A DNA stretch of 40,930 bases from JBAYJY01 sp041664945 (GTDB lineage: Bacteria > UBP15 > UBA6099). The stretch lies in NCBI GenBank assembly GCA_041664945.1, contig JBAYJY010000017.1, positions 1 to 40,930 of the forward strand, read 5' to 3'. This document shows positions 15,464-25,849 of the stretch, one piece after another. Position 1 is the stretch's first letter, and each line of letters opens with the position of its first letter. The notes below the pieces were generated by a model that saw nothing but the letters and a program-made list of their open reading frames with translations, did not search any database and was not told the origin of the DNA. The position numbers and the translations under genes are program-made.

Positions 15464-18400
15464 ATGAAAAAAACAAAACACGGATACTCCGATAAGGATA
15501 CTCCGCGCCCGATTGCGCGCGGAAGCGGCGCGCGATCGCATAAGATTCTAATCATTCTGTTCGCCGCGGCCGCGGCTGTTTTAATCGGCGGCGTAAAAGC
15601 GGGCGCCGTGGATTTCAGCGCGCCTTGGGTCGGAACATTTCTCGAAACATCTCAGGCAGTGGCGTGGGGAGATTTTAATAACGACGGCAGACAGGATATC
15701 CTCGTCGCCAACAACGGTTCCATAAGGATGTATACGAAAGACGCCGGAAACAGCTTTACAAGCGCGTGGACGGTGTCTGTTCCCGGCGACGACGCTTTCA
15801 GCCTCGCGGTCGGCGATTTCGACGGCAACGGCTGGCTCGACTTTTTCGCAGGCAACAACTCATCGTCAAGCCGCGTTTACAGAAACAATGCGGACAACAC
15901 ATTCACCGCCGTATGGTCGACTCCGGCTTCCGATCCGACTCACTCGGTCGCGGTCGGCGACGTCAACGGCGACGGCAGCCTCGACCTTGTCGCCGGCAAC
16001 TTCGGATCTGCCTCCAAAATTTATACAAACACAGGCCTGTTCGCCTGGACGGCTCTCGCATGGACCACTACAGTCCAGAGCACGGAAAGCGTCGCTCTCG
16101 GCGACATCAACAACGACGGCCGCCCGGACCTGCTGACCGGCAATTACACACAGAGCAAAATTGTTTACAAAAACAACGGAGACGGAACTTTCACGCAAGT
16201 CTGGCAGTCAGCCGAAACCGACCAGACAAAATGCGTGGCATTCGGCGACTACAACGGCGACGGTTATGCAGACTTCGCAGTCGGAAATAACAATCAGGCA
16301 AACCGCGTTTACAAAAACAACGGCGACGAAACTTTTTCGCTCGCGTGGACGTCAGGATCGTCGTTCACGACTAAATCGGTCGCCTGGGGCGATTACGAGG
16401 GCGACGGCGACCTCGACCTCCTGATCGGCAATTTCTCACAGGCAAATTATGTTTACAAAAAAGATGTGGGAGACGTTTTTACGCAGGCGTTTGCCACAAC
16501 CGAAACAGACGCCACCGCCGCCGTGACATGGCTCGACGCCGACATCGACGGCGACCTCGATTTCGTTTCCGCCAACACAACCGCTCAGGGAACGCGACTC
16601 TACATTAATAATCTCAACCCGTCCAACCTTGCGCCCCAGAAACCGACTCTCATCGCCGCCTCCAACACCGTTCCCGGTCCGATCCTGCTTTCCTGGAACT
16701 CGACAACCGACGACCACACGCCCGGCAATATGCTCGGCTATTACATTAAAGTCGGCACCTCTTCCGGCGCCAACAACGTTATTTCAGGCTTTTATACCGG
16801 CTACCCCGGCAACAACAGACCCGGAGCCACTTCCCGCTCAGTAAATATCGCCAGCGACGGCACATACTACTGGTCGGTCGCCGCGGTCGACGCCACCGGC
16901 TTCAAGCTGTCCGCTCTTTCCAACGAAAATTCATTCATCATCGACAGCTCCCCGCCGACGACAGGCGCCGTCGTTATCAGGGACGGAACCGCCGCCGACA
17001 TCGCCTATGCGACTTCCTCAACCCAGCTCTCCGCCAACTGGTCCGGTTTCAGCGACCCGCAGACCGGCATCGCCCTTTATCAGTACGCCATCGGCACCGC
17101 CACTTCCGCCAACAACATCATCGACTGGACGGACAACGGCACAAACGCATACGTCACTCATACGGGACTTTCGCTGCTCGACGGCGTGACTTACTATTTC
17201 GCCGTGAAAGCGAAGAACAGCTCGGGCCTCTGGACGAGCGTAATCAAATCCAACGGACAGCTTGTCGACACTACGCCACCGGTTTCCGTCGCATCAGTTA
17301 ACGACGGGACCGCCGCAGACGTCTCATATACAATTGTTAACAATCAGCTCTCCGCGAACTGGACCGCTTCGAGCGATCCGCACAGCGGCATCATAGGCTA
17401 CTGGTACGCGATAGGTTCCACTGCGGGCGCCGCCGATGTCGCCGGCTGGACGTACAACGCCGGAACATCCGTCACGCGCGCCGGCGCATACACTCTCGGC
17501 TCAACTTATTTCATCAGCGTCAGGGCGCAGAACAACGCGGGTTTATACCAGCCCTCGGCGACCGTTTCCAACGGCCAGAAAGTCGACACGACCGCCCCCG
17601 CGAACATTGCGACGATCTATCGCGGAAGCGCAACCGGCGTCGATTTCGCCTTCAGCGCTTCCACAACCCAGATCTCAGCGAACTGGACGCCGTCAACGGA
17701 TACAGAAAGCGGCGTCGCGAAATACTGGTACACAATCGGAACTTCGGCCGGCGGCAGCGAAATCACAGGCTGGACGGATAACGCCGCCGACACATCCGTG
17801 ACAAAAACCGGCCTCGCCCTCACGAACGGTTTTTCTTATTACATAAGCGTGAAAGCCGAGAACGGCGCGGGACTTCAGTCCGCGGTCATAACCTCGGCCG
17901 CAATCAAAGTCGACACAACTCCGCCCGCCGACATCGCCACTGTAAGCGACGGCGCCGGCCTCGACATCATTTACACAACCACTAACTCGCAACTCTCGGC
18001 AAACTGGACCGCTTCCAGCGACTCGGAAAGCGGCATATCCAAATACTGGTACGCGATCGGCACCACAATCGGCGGCTCGAACATTGCCGCATGGACCGAC
18101 AACGGCCTCGCCACTTCCGTCACCAAAAGCGGCCTCAGCCTCGCCAACGGCATCGTTTACTATTTCACCGTCAAGGCGGAGAACAACGCAGGCGCGCAGT
18201 CAATCCTTACGACTTCCTCCAACGGCCAGCAGGTTGACATTACGCCTCCGGTCACGATATCTTCTGTTAATGACGGAACCGGCGCCGACATCGCCTTCCA
18301 GCCTTCCGCCACCACTCTCAACGCCAACTGGCCGGCTTCCTCGGACCCGGAAACGGGCGTCGTGAAATACTGGTACGCCGTCGGCACAACCTCCGGCGCC

Positions 18401-21400
18401 ACTGACATCAGAACCTGGACCGACAACGGCGCCGCCACTTCCGTGGCTATCAACGCGCTGGCTCTTACAACCGGACAGATTTATTTCGTTTCGGTAAAAG
18501 CGGAAAACGCCGCCGGCCTTCAGTCAGTTCCCACAAATTCCAACGGCGTCACCATAGACATTTCGCCGCCGTCAAACATCGCCACGGTCAAAGACGGAAC
18601 CAGCGTCGACATTACTTATACGACTAACAACTCGCAACTCTCAGCTAACTGGACAACATCTTCCGACCCGACAAGCGGCGTCGCAAAATACTGGTATGCG
18701 ATCGGAACATTGCCCGGCGCCAACAACTTCGTCAACTGGACAGACAACGGGACAAGCGCTTCCGTTACCAGAACAGGGCTCGGCCTCATTAACGGCACAA
18801 CATATTACATGTCCGTTAAAGCTGAGAACGGAGCCGGCCTCCAGTCCGCCGTCACAAGTTCCAACGGCCAGTTAGTTGACATAACGCCCCCGGACATCGT
18901 CGCCGTCTTCGACGGCGCCGGCCTCGACATCACTTATACCACCGTCAACACGGAGCTTACCGCCAACTGGACTCCGTCCGCCGACTCGCAGAGCGGCATT
19001 AAAAAATACTGGTACACGATCGGAACTTCGCCGGGCGGCTCTGAAGTAGTTGGCTGGACCGACAACGCGCTCAACGTTTCCGTCACTAAAACCGGCCTCA
19101 ACCTTCCGAACGGCTTCATCTTCTATTTCTCCGTCAAAGCCGAAAACAACGCCGGACTTTTCTCGAATCCCGCCACGTCAAACGGCCAGAAAGTCGACAC
19201 CACGCCTCCCGCCGCTATCGCTTATGTCTACGACAGCGCAGGCGCTGACGTGAACTACATCACTGTTGACAATTCGATCTCCGCCAACTGGGCCGCCACA
19301 ACCGACGGCGAAACCGGCGTTGTCAGATACTGGTATGCGATCGGCACGACTCCCGGCGGAACTCAACTCGCGCCCTGGACCGACAACGCCCTGAACACTT
19401 CGATCACTCTCGCGCCCGCGCTCGCGAACGGCGCGACTTATTACACCAGCGTCAAAGCGGAAAACGACGCCGGCCTTCAAACCGCCGTCGTCACTTCAAA
19501 CGGCCAAATGGTGGACACAACCGCCCCGGACGCAGTCGCGACTGTGAACGACGGCCCCAACGACGGGATCGACAGGTCGTACACAACTAACGGCGCGCAG
19601 CTCGCCTGCAACTGGCCCGTTTCCCTGGACCCGCAGAGCGGCACAAAAAGATACTGGTACGCTTTCGGAACAACCGCCGGCGGCACGGACATCGTCCCTT
19701 GGTCCGACAACGGCTTAAACGCTATCGTCGTCGTTCCCGGTCTCACTCTGACAAACGGCCTGACTTATTACTGCTCCGTGAAAGTCGAAAACAACGCATC
19801 GCTCGTCTCGGCCCCCGTAAACTCGAACGGCATCCTCGTTGACATCGGATACCCAACCGACATCGAAACCGTCAACGACGGCCCCGGCGCCGATATTGAT
19901 TACATTTCATCGACTACTCAGCTCACAGCAAACTGGACTCCCTCCACCGACTCTCAAAGCGGCATAAAAAATTACTGGTACTCGATCGGCACGACTCCCG
20001 GCGGCATGACCGTCTCTGGCGGCTGGATCAACAACGGGCTCGCCACCTCGGTAACGCATACCGGCCTGACTCTGGTCCAGGGACAGATTTACTATTTCCG
20101 CGTCAAAGCGGAGAACAACGCCGGCTTGCAGACAACTCTGACGACTTCCAACGGACAGAAGGTCGACACGATTCCGCCGGGCGCGCCCGCGACTGTCAAC
20201 GACGGCATCGCCGGCGACACCGCCTACGACATTAGCAATACAAGCATCTCCGCGAACTGGACCGCGTCTGTAGGCGGCATCAGCGGCATCGCTAAATACT
20301 GGTTCGCCGTCGGTTCCGCTCCCGGCCTGACCGACATTGTCGGCTGGACAGACATCGGCAATGTCACGGTTTACACGCATACCGGCCTCAGCCTTGCCAA
20401 CGGCTCCGTATATTACATTTCGATCAAAGCGGAAAGCTGGGCGGGCGTTCAATCTACCGTCACTGTCTCCAACGGCCAGAAAGTCGACATCACTCCGCCC
20501 GACGTCGTCTCCGTCTCCGACGGAACGGCTGCGGACGTCACATACACCACGACGGCCCTGCAACTTTCCGCCAACTGGACGGCGTCCGATGATTCCGAAA
20601 GCGGCGTCGCGAAGTATTGGTATGCGATCGGCACAACCGCCGGCGGAACTGACATTGTCGGATGGACCGATAACGGCGTGAGCGTATCAGTCACGAAAAC
20701 CGGCCTGACTCTCGTTAACGGAACAATTTACTATTTCTCCGTTAAAGCCGAGAACGCAGCCGGACTTCAGGCGGCCGCAGTCAACTCGAACGGGCAAAAA
20801 GTCGACATCACTCCGCCCGCCGACGTCGCTTCCGTCAACGACGGAACCGCGGCCGACATCGTTTTTGAAACCGTCTCCAATACGCAAATCTCGGCAAACT
20901 GGGCCGCTTCGTCCGACGCGGAATCCGGGGTGGCGAAATACTGGTATGCGATCGGCAGCGCCGCGGGCGCGACAAACACCCTGAACTGGACGGACATCGG
21001 AACAAACGTGTCCGTCACGAAAACCGGCCTGACTCTCGCGGACGGAACAAGGTATTACTTCTCCGTTAAAGCGGAGAACGGCGCCGGCCTGATATCGACG
21101 CCTGTAAATTCAAACGGCCAGATGGTCGATGTCTCGCCGCCGGCAGACGTTGCGGCCGTCAGCGATGGAACCGGCGCTGATATCGCCTTCGCCACCTCGC
21201 TGACAACCCTCTCGTCCAACTGGACGCCTTCCACGGATCCGCACACCGGCGTCGCAAAATACTGGTACGCTATCGGCACAACCACCGGCGGAACTGATGT
21301 CGTCGGCTGGACCGATAACGGAACGAACGTATCCGTCACGAAAGGCGGGCTGACGCTGTCGAACGGCGCGGCCTATTATTTCACCGTTAAAGCGGAAAAC

Positions 21401-24400
21401 GGCGCCGGCCTGCTATCGACGCCTGTAAATTCAAACGGCCAGACGGCTGACACCACGCCGCCCGCCGCCGTTGCGTCAGTAAGCGACGGCGTTGGCGCCG
21501 ACATCGCCTACAACTCCTCCTCCGCGAGCATTTCAGCGAACTGGCCCGCATCCTCCGATGCGCAATCCGGAATCGCCGCCTATTGGTATGCGATCGGAAC
21601 AACGCCCGGCGGCTCGGATGCCATTGGCTGGACTAATAACGGCCTGAACGCTTTCGTTACCCGCTCCGGACTGACCCTGTCTCAAAACACTTCCTATTAT
21701 TTCGTTGTAAAAGTTGAAAACGGCGCCGGCCTTTTTTCCGCCACGACAAATTCCAACGGTCAGAAAATTGATGTCACGCCTCCCAGCAACACTGCCGCAG
21801 TCAACGACGGAACCGGCGCCGACTCCGCTTTCTCAACCGTCGACACAAGCCTCTCCGCGAACTGGAACACTTCTTTCGACGCGGAGAGCGGCATTAATAA
21901 ATACTGGTACGCGATCGGAACGTCGCCCGGCGGCTCGGACACCGTAGGCTGGACCGACAACGCCTTGGATGTCTCGGTGACAAAAACCGACTTGGGCCTC
22001 GCAAACGGACAGTCTTATTACTTCACCGTCAAAGCGGAAAACAACTCCGGACTGATGAGCGCCCCGATTAGCTCGAATGGACTGATGATCGATGTCACGG
22101 CGCCGGATTTGATCCCTTATGTATTTGACGGCCCCGGGCCCGACGACGCAGCTTACGCTTCCTCCACCGCCGTTCTCTCCGCAAAATGGAACGCAGCGAC
22201 CGACGATCAGAGCGGCATCGCCAAATATTTCTACGCCATCGGCAGCGCCCCCGGCGGAACCGACATCGTTCCGTGGACCGACAACGGCGCGAACCTCTCT
22301 GTAACAAAATCCGGACTTTCCCTCACGGAAGGCGCCGCTTACTATTTCACTGTTAAATCCGTCAACAACGCCGGCATCGAATCGGCTCCCACCAATTCGA
22401 ACGGCGCCGTAATTGACGTTACGCAACCCCCGCAGGTCGCCGCCGTTTACGACGGAACAGGCGCCGACGTGAGCTACACAACCAGCGCCGCGATGCTTTC
22501 CGCCAACTGGGCCGCTTCGTCCGACCCGCAGTCCGGAATCGCTAAATACTATTACGCGATCGGCTCCACGCCCGGCGGAACCAACATCGCCGGCTGGACC
22601 GACATCGGCGCCGCCACAGGCGTAACCCGCGCCGGACTGACTCTCACGGACGGGCAGACTTATTATTTCTCGGTGAAGGCTTTGAACGGCGCGAGCCTGT
22701 TCTCCTCCCCGGCGGCTTCAAACGGCCAGAAGGTGGACATATCTCACCCAACCCCCGTCATTGTGAGCGACGGCCTTGGCGCCGACATTTCTTATACCCG
22801 CTTCAACGATCATCTCTCCGCCAACTGGACCGCCTCTTCCGCCCCGAATTCCGGGATCTCTAAATATTATTACTCAATCGGAACAACGCCCGGCGGAATA
22901 GACGTGTCCGACTGGACCGACAACGGCCCCGCCACTTCCGTCTCGCTGACCGGCCTCTCGCTCACCGACGGCAGAAAATACTATTTCTCGGTCAAGGCTG
23001 AAAGCTTGTCGGGCCTTCAATCAAGCCCGGCAATCTCTGACGGCCAGACTGTCGACGCATCGCCTCCCGGCGACATCGCATCTGTTAGCGACGGCCCCGG
23101 CGCCGACATCCGCGCCACTACTTCCGCATCTTCCCTCAGCGCCAACTGGACCGCTTCAACCGAAACCAACACGCCTTTCGTTTACATCTATTCCATCGGC
23201 ACAACTGCCGGAGCGACCGACGTTGCGGACTGGGCAAGCACAACCGCGCGCTCGGCCCTGGTCTCCTCCCTCTCGCTATCAGACGGCGCAACTTATTTTT
23301 TCAATGTGAAAGCAAGAAATTCAGCGGGACTCGAAAGCGGCGTCACAAGCTCAAACGGCGCCTCCGTCAATCTACTCCCGCCCGCCGCCGCCATAACCTC
23401 GCCCGCTCAGAACGCCACTGTCTCGGATTCCGTGTCCATTTCGGGATCGGCGACCGACCTCACGCTTGCCGAATGGAAACTCGAATACGGGCCCGGCTCT
23501 TCGCCGACTTTGTGGCGCCAGATCGCCTCCGGAACCAACGCGGTTTCCGACGGAGCATTCACTGTCTGGGACACCGCTTCCCTTGCGGGACAATACACGC
23601 TTAAACTCACCGTCAGCGACACGCTCGACGGCCTGACAACCGTCACAACAACTTTCACTATCCAAAACACTGTCACCATCACAGGCTCGATTCCCGCCGG
23701 CGAATGGGTTCTCCTGAGCCTGCCCGCCTCGCCGCCGAACGCAAACCCCGTCTCTCTGTTCGGCGAAAATCTCACTTATAAAATCCTTCGCTGGGACCCG
23801 ACTGCGACGGACGATCCGACGCTCTCAAAATACCGCTCGCCCGGCAACATCGGAGCCGGCGCTTCCTTCTGGATCAAATCATTCTCCGGCGCCATCCCCT
23901 ACTCTTATCAGGCGAATGCCGCCAACACCGCTCAGGATTCCTCTATTCAACTGAAGAGCGGCTGGAACCAGATCGGCTGCCCCTTCAACCGCGCTTTCCC
24001 ATGGAATCAGGTGCGTGTCAGCAACGGAGCCGGAACTTACGATCTCACAACCGCGGCGGGCATGAATCTGATTTCGACTTCGATATACAGCTTCAATCCA
24101 GCTACAAATTCATGGAGCGTAAACGATATCAACACGCAGATGCAGCCGCAAACCGGCTATTTTGTCAACGCTCCGGCTGACGTCAGCCTGCTTTTCGCCC
24201 CCGGCGCCGGTCTGCCGGACGGCATGGCGCGCGTTGTCATGCCCGCGTTCGATTACTCGATCCGCATCTCCGCCGCCGCAAAACATTCCGCCGATCCCGA
24301 CAATTTTATCGGCGCTTCCAATTTCGCCGCAGACGCTTCCGACGCCTATGACGCCCCGGAACCGCCGCCTTCTCCCAACGCCGCCTTCACTCGCCTCTAT

Positions 24401-25216
24401 TTCCCGCACGGCGACTGGCCCGTGAATCCCGGCAGCTACGCCGCCGACTTCCGCGCATCTTCAAGAACCGCCGGCGAGTCGCAAAACTGGCTCTTCAACG
24501 CAGACACAAGCGAAGCCGGCGAATCAGTCACGATCTCCTGGGACAACTCAGCGCTTCCCTCTGATAAATACTCTTTCACCCTTGTCGACCTCGACACCGG
24601 CGAACGCATCGATATGGCCGCGCGAAACTCTTATTCTTACATAGCGCCTGCGAACGCGGCTCCAAGGCATTTCAAGATTGAAGCGCTCAGGCTGCAGGCG
24701 CCGCGAGTCACCGCGACTCACACTCTTGAGGCCGGCTGGAACCTCGTATCGATTCCCATCGAGCCGGATGTCGCGAACGCGCTCGCCCTGCTCGGCAAAT
24801 CGTTGCCAATTCTCAACTTGCACCAGTATTACGGCGGCAAATTCTATCCGGCCGATCAGGCGGATATTCAATCGGGACTCGGCTACTGGATATATGTCGC
24901 GGAAAATACGTCGATCTCCATCCCCGGCTCCGCCGTGGCGGAAGACGAACAAATCTCCGTTCCGCTCAAAAAAGGCTGGAATCTGATCGGCAACCCGTTC
25001 GACGCGCCTCTCGCATGGAGCGACAATATTTCTGTCGTTTCCGGCGGCGTCTCTTATGCGCTCAGCGCCGCGCGCGCGGCCGGTTTAGTCTCCGAAAACT
25101 TGTTCCTGTTCGACGGCGCGAGTTATACGCCTCTCGCTTCCGGCGCGAGGCTCGAACCATGGCGCGGCTATTTCCTGAAAGCCGGCGCGGACTGCTCAGT
25201 GATTTTGAAGAAATAG
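15464..25216 (+). CDS. Giant secreted protein: VCBS/FG-GAP propeller plus 20 Fn3-like modules
   Basis: The 3250-residue product has a signal or anchor segment at about 27-48 (ILIILFAAAAAVLIGG). Residues 55-385 hold seven FG-GAP/VCBS blades with calcium-type loops such as DFNNDGRQD and DVNGDGSLD, starting at 70, 118, 166, 214, 262, 310 and 358, an exact 48-residue period and a full seven-blade propeller. One divergent Fn3 domain (about 388-494) precedes 20 tandem modules (495-2636). An Ig-like domain (about 2637-2735) follows. Then come two copies of a paired GW-type domain (EWVLLSLP near 2746 with GWNQIGCPF near 2832; GWNLVSIP near 3091 with GWNLIGNPF near 3170), flanking a beta-sandwich region. 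It is probably a surface-attached adhesin or matrix protein: VCBS propellers commonly bind ligands and Fn3 arrays act as spacers. A lipoprotein gene follows after 10 bp. Confidence 0.95.
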   Translation: MKKTKHGYSDKDTPRPIARGSGARSHKILIILFAAAAAVLIGGVKAGAVDFSAPWVGTFLETSQAVAWGDFNNDGRQDILVANNGSIRMYTKDAGNSFTSAWTVSVPGDDAFSLAVGDFDGNGWLDFFAGNNSSSSRVYRNNADNTFTAVWSTPASDPTHSVAVGDVNGDGSLDLVAGNFGSASKIYTNTGLFAWTALAWTTTVQSTESVALGDINNDGRPDLLTGNYTQSKIVYKNNGDGTFTQVWQSAETDQTKCVAFGDYNGDGYADFAVGNNNQANRVYKNNGDETFSLAWTSGSSFTTKSVAWGDYEGDGDLDLLIGNFSQANYVYKKDVGDVFTQAFATTETDATAAVTWLDADIDGDLDFVSANTTAQGTRLYINNLNPSNLAPQKPTLIAASNTVPGPILLSWNSTTDDHTPGNMLGYYIKVGTSSGANNVISGFYTGYPGNNRPGATSRSVNIASDGTYYWSVAAVDATGFKLSALSNENSFIIDSSPPTTGAVVIRDGTAADIAYATSSTQLSANWSGFSDPQTGIALYQYAIGTATSANNIIDWTDNGTNAYVTHTGLSLLDGVTYYFAVKAKNSSGLWTSVIKSNGQLVDTTPPVSVASVNDGTAADVSYTIVNNQLSANWTASSDPHSGIIGYWYAIGSTAGAADVAGWTYNAGTSVTRAGAYTLGSTYFISVRAQNNAGLYQPSATVSNGQKVDTTAPANIATIYRGSATGVDFAFSASTTQISANWTPSTDTESGVAKYWYTIGTSAGGSEITGWTDNAADTSVTKTGLALTNGFSYYISVKAENGAGLQSAVITSAAIKVDTTPPADIATVSDGAGLDIIYTTTNSQLSANWTASSDSESGISKYWYAIGTTIGGSNIAAWTDNGLATSVTKSGLSLANGIVYYFTVKAENNAGAQSILTTSSNGQQVDITPPVTISSVNDGTGADIAFQPSATTLNANWPASSDPETGVVKYWYAVGTTSGATDIRTWTDNGAATSVAINALALTTGQIYFVSVKAENAAGLQSVPTNSNGVTIDISPPSNIATVKDGTSVDITYTTNNSQLSANWTTSSDPTSGVAKYWYAIGTLPGANNFVNWTDNGTSASVTRTGLGLINGTTYYMSVKAENGAGLQSAVTSSNGQLVDITPPDIVAVFDGAGLDITYTTVNTELTANWTPSADSQSGIKKYWYTIGTSPGGSEVVGWTDNALNVSVTKTGLNLPNGFIFYFSVKAENNAGLFSNPATSNGQKVDTTPPAAIAYVYDSAGADVNYITVDNSISANWAATTDGETGVVRYWYAIGTTPGGTQLAPWTDNALNTSITLAPALANGATYYTSVKAENDAGLQTAVVTSNGQMVDTTAPDAVATVNDGPNDGIDRSYTTNGAQLACNWPVSLDPQSGTKRYWYAFGTTAGGTDIVPWSDNGLNAIVVVPGLTLTNGLTYYCSVKVENNASLVSAPVNSNGILVDIGYPTDIETVNDGPGADIDYISSTTQLTANWTPSTDSQSGIKNYWYSIGTTPGGMTVSGGWINNGLATSVTHTGLTLVQGQIYYFRVKAENNAGLQTTLTTSNGQKVDTIPPGAPATVNDGIAGDTAYDISNTSISANWTASVGGISGIAKYWFAVGSAPGLTDIVGWTDIGNVTVYTHTGLSLANGSVYYISIKAESWAGVQSTVTVSNGQKVDITPPDVVSVSDGTAADVTYTTTALQLSANWTASDDSESGVAKYWYAIGTTAGGTDIVGWTDNGVSVSVTKTGLTLVNGTIYYFSVKAENAAGLQAAAVNSNGQKVDITPPADVASVNDGTAADIVFETVSNTQISANWAASSDAESGVAKYWYAIGSAAGATNTLNWTDIGTNVSVTKTGLTLADGTRYYFSVKAENGAGLISTPVNSNGQMVDVSPPADVAAVSDGTGADIAFATSLTTLSSNWTPSTDPHTGVAKYWYAIGTTTGGTDVVGWTDNGTNVSVTKGGLTLSNGAAYYFTVKAENGAGLLSTPVNSNGQTADTTPPAAVASVSDGVGADIAYNSSSASISANWPASSDAQSGIAAYWYAIGTTPGGSDAIGWTNNGLNAFVTRSGLTLSQNTSYYFVVKVENGAGLFSATTNSNGQKIDVTPPSNTAAVNDGTGADSAFSTVDTSLSANWNTSFDAESGINKYWYAIGTSPGGSDTVGWTDNALDVSVTKTDLGLANGQSYYFTVKAENNSGLMSAPISSNGLMIDVTAPDLIPYVFDGPGPDDAAYASSTAVLSAKWNAATDDQSGIAKYFYAIGSAPGGTDIVPWTDNGANLSVTKSGLSLTEGAAYYFTVKSVNNAGIESAPTNSNGAVIDVTQPPQVAAVYDGTGADVSYTTSAAMLSANWAASSDPQSGIAKYYYAIGSTPGGTNIAGWTDIGAATGVTRAGLTLTDGQTYYFSVKALNGASLFSSPAASNGQKVDISHPTPVIVSDGLGADISYTRFNDHLSANWTASSAPNSGISKYYYSIGTTPGGIDVSDWTDNGPATSVSLTGLSLTDGRKYYFSVKAESLSGLQSSPAISDGQTVDASPPGDIASVSDGPGADIRATTSASSLSANWTASTETNTPFVYIYSIGTTAGATDVADWASTTARSALVSSLSLSDGATYFFNVKARNSAGLESGVTSSNGASVNLLPPAAAITSPAQNATVSDSVSISGSATDLTLAEWKLEYGPGSSPTLWRQIASGTNAVSDGAFTVWDTASLAGQYTLKLTVSDTLDGLTTVTTTFTIQNTVTITGSIPAGEWVLLSLPASPPNANPVSLFGENLTYKILRWDPTATDDPTLSKYRSPGNIGAGASFWIKSFSGAIPYSYQANAANTAQDSSIQLKSGWNQIGCPFNRAFPWNQVRVSNGAGTYDLTTAAGMNLISTSIYSFNPATNSWSVNDINTQMQPQTGYFVNAPADVSLLFAPGAGLPDGMARVVMPAFDYSIRISAAAKHSADPDNFIGASNFAADASDAYDAPEPPPSPNAAFTRLYFPHGDWPVNPGSYAADFRASSRTAGESQNWLFNADTSEAGESVTISWDNSALPSDKYSFTLVDLDTGERIDMAARNSYSYIAPANAAPRHFKIEALRLQAPRVTATHTLEAGWNLVSIPIEPDVANALALLGKSLPILNLHQYYGGKFYPADQADIQSGLGYWIYVAENTSISIPGSAVAEDEQISVPLKKGWNLIGNPFDAPLAWSDNISVVSGGVSYALSAARAAGLVSENLFLFDGASYTPLASGARLEPWRGYFLKAGADCSVILKK
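16946..23371 (+). repeat. Twenty tandem Fn3-like modules of about 107 residues
   Basis: Each module runs from (T/I)TPP through DGTGADI, (S)ANWTASSD, GIAKYWYAIGTTPGG, WTDNG, VTKTGL and YYFSVKAENNAGL to SNGQKVD. I count 20 copies with small length differences (105-110 residues). They are closest to the B and E modules of the other giant protein at the left edge. The period of about 321 bp makes this a likely site of recombination and of mis-assembly. Confidence 0.92.
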
Positions 25217-25226
25217 GACTATATCG

Positions 25227-25751
25227 ATGAGGATACGCAAAAACATGAAACTCACTATCGGATTATTCAGATGCGCAGGGGCCGCGCTCCTGACGGTCGC
25301 GCTTTTAACCTCCGGATGCGGCGGCGGAGGCGGCGGCGGCCGCGGCGGCACTGACATTGCGCCCATACTTTCCCTTTCAGCCCCGGCGCCTAATTCAACG
25401 ATCCCCGATATCTCTTTCGCCACCGATTCCTTTTATGTCCAACTCAATTACTCCAGTCAGGACCCGATGCAGTTCAGCTCTCTCGCGGTCACAATGAAAA
25501 TGGACTCCGGCAGCGCTCAAAACATAACGAGCTATTTTACGAAAGTGAATGAAACCACTATTAAAAGCGTGAACCTGATCCAATTCATACGCACGCTTCG
25601 CGACTGGCCGACGAACGACGCTCCGCGCACTATCACCATCGCCGCCGCTATTCGCGATTACCATTCTAATATCGGAGGCACGACTTCCTCATTCATCGTC
25701 TCGCCGCAGGAAGCGCCGCCTCCGCCGCCGGCAATCAGATCCGCGCGATGA
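25227..25751 (+). CDS. Small lipoprotein
   Basis: The 174-residue product has an N-terminal hydrophobic segment ending in a lipobox, LTSGC (cysteine at about 31), followed by a glycine-rich linker. The rest looks like a single beta-sandwich (LSLSAPAPNSTI start, SFYVQLNYSS) and ends in a proline-rich tail. A second in-frame ATG at 25245 gives a more compact lipoprotein signal and is equally plausible; neither has a strong ribosome site. It starts 10 bp after the giant VCBS/Fn3 gene and so is very likely in its operon, where it could tether or help export the giant. No named family is recognised. Confidence 0.8.
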   Translation: MRIRKNMKLTIGLFRCAGAALLTVALLTSGCGGGGGGGRGGTDIAPILSLSAPAPNSTIPDISFATDSFYVQLNYSSQDPMQFSSLAVTMKMDSGSAQNITSYFTKVNETTIKSVNLIQFIRTLRDWPTNDAPRTITIAAAIRDYHSNIGGTTSSFIVSPQEAPPPPPAIRSAR

Positions 25752-25849
25752 TCGATGAACAACTAACATTCGACGCCGAATATTTCATTTGTTCTTATAG
25801 CGGGCAGGCAAAAATATCAAAATAAACGCATGGTGAACAGCGCTCTCCA

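Noticed and set aside
16946..23371. CRISPR-like or satellite array
   Set aside because: The 321-bp period is in one continuous reading frame with protein-level conservation; it is a domain repeat, not an RNA array.
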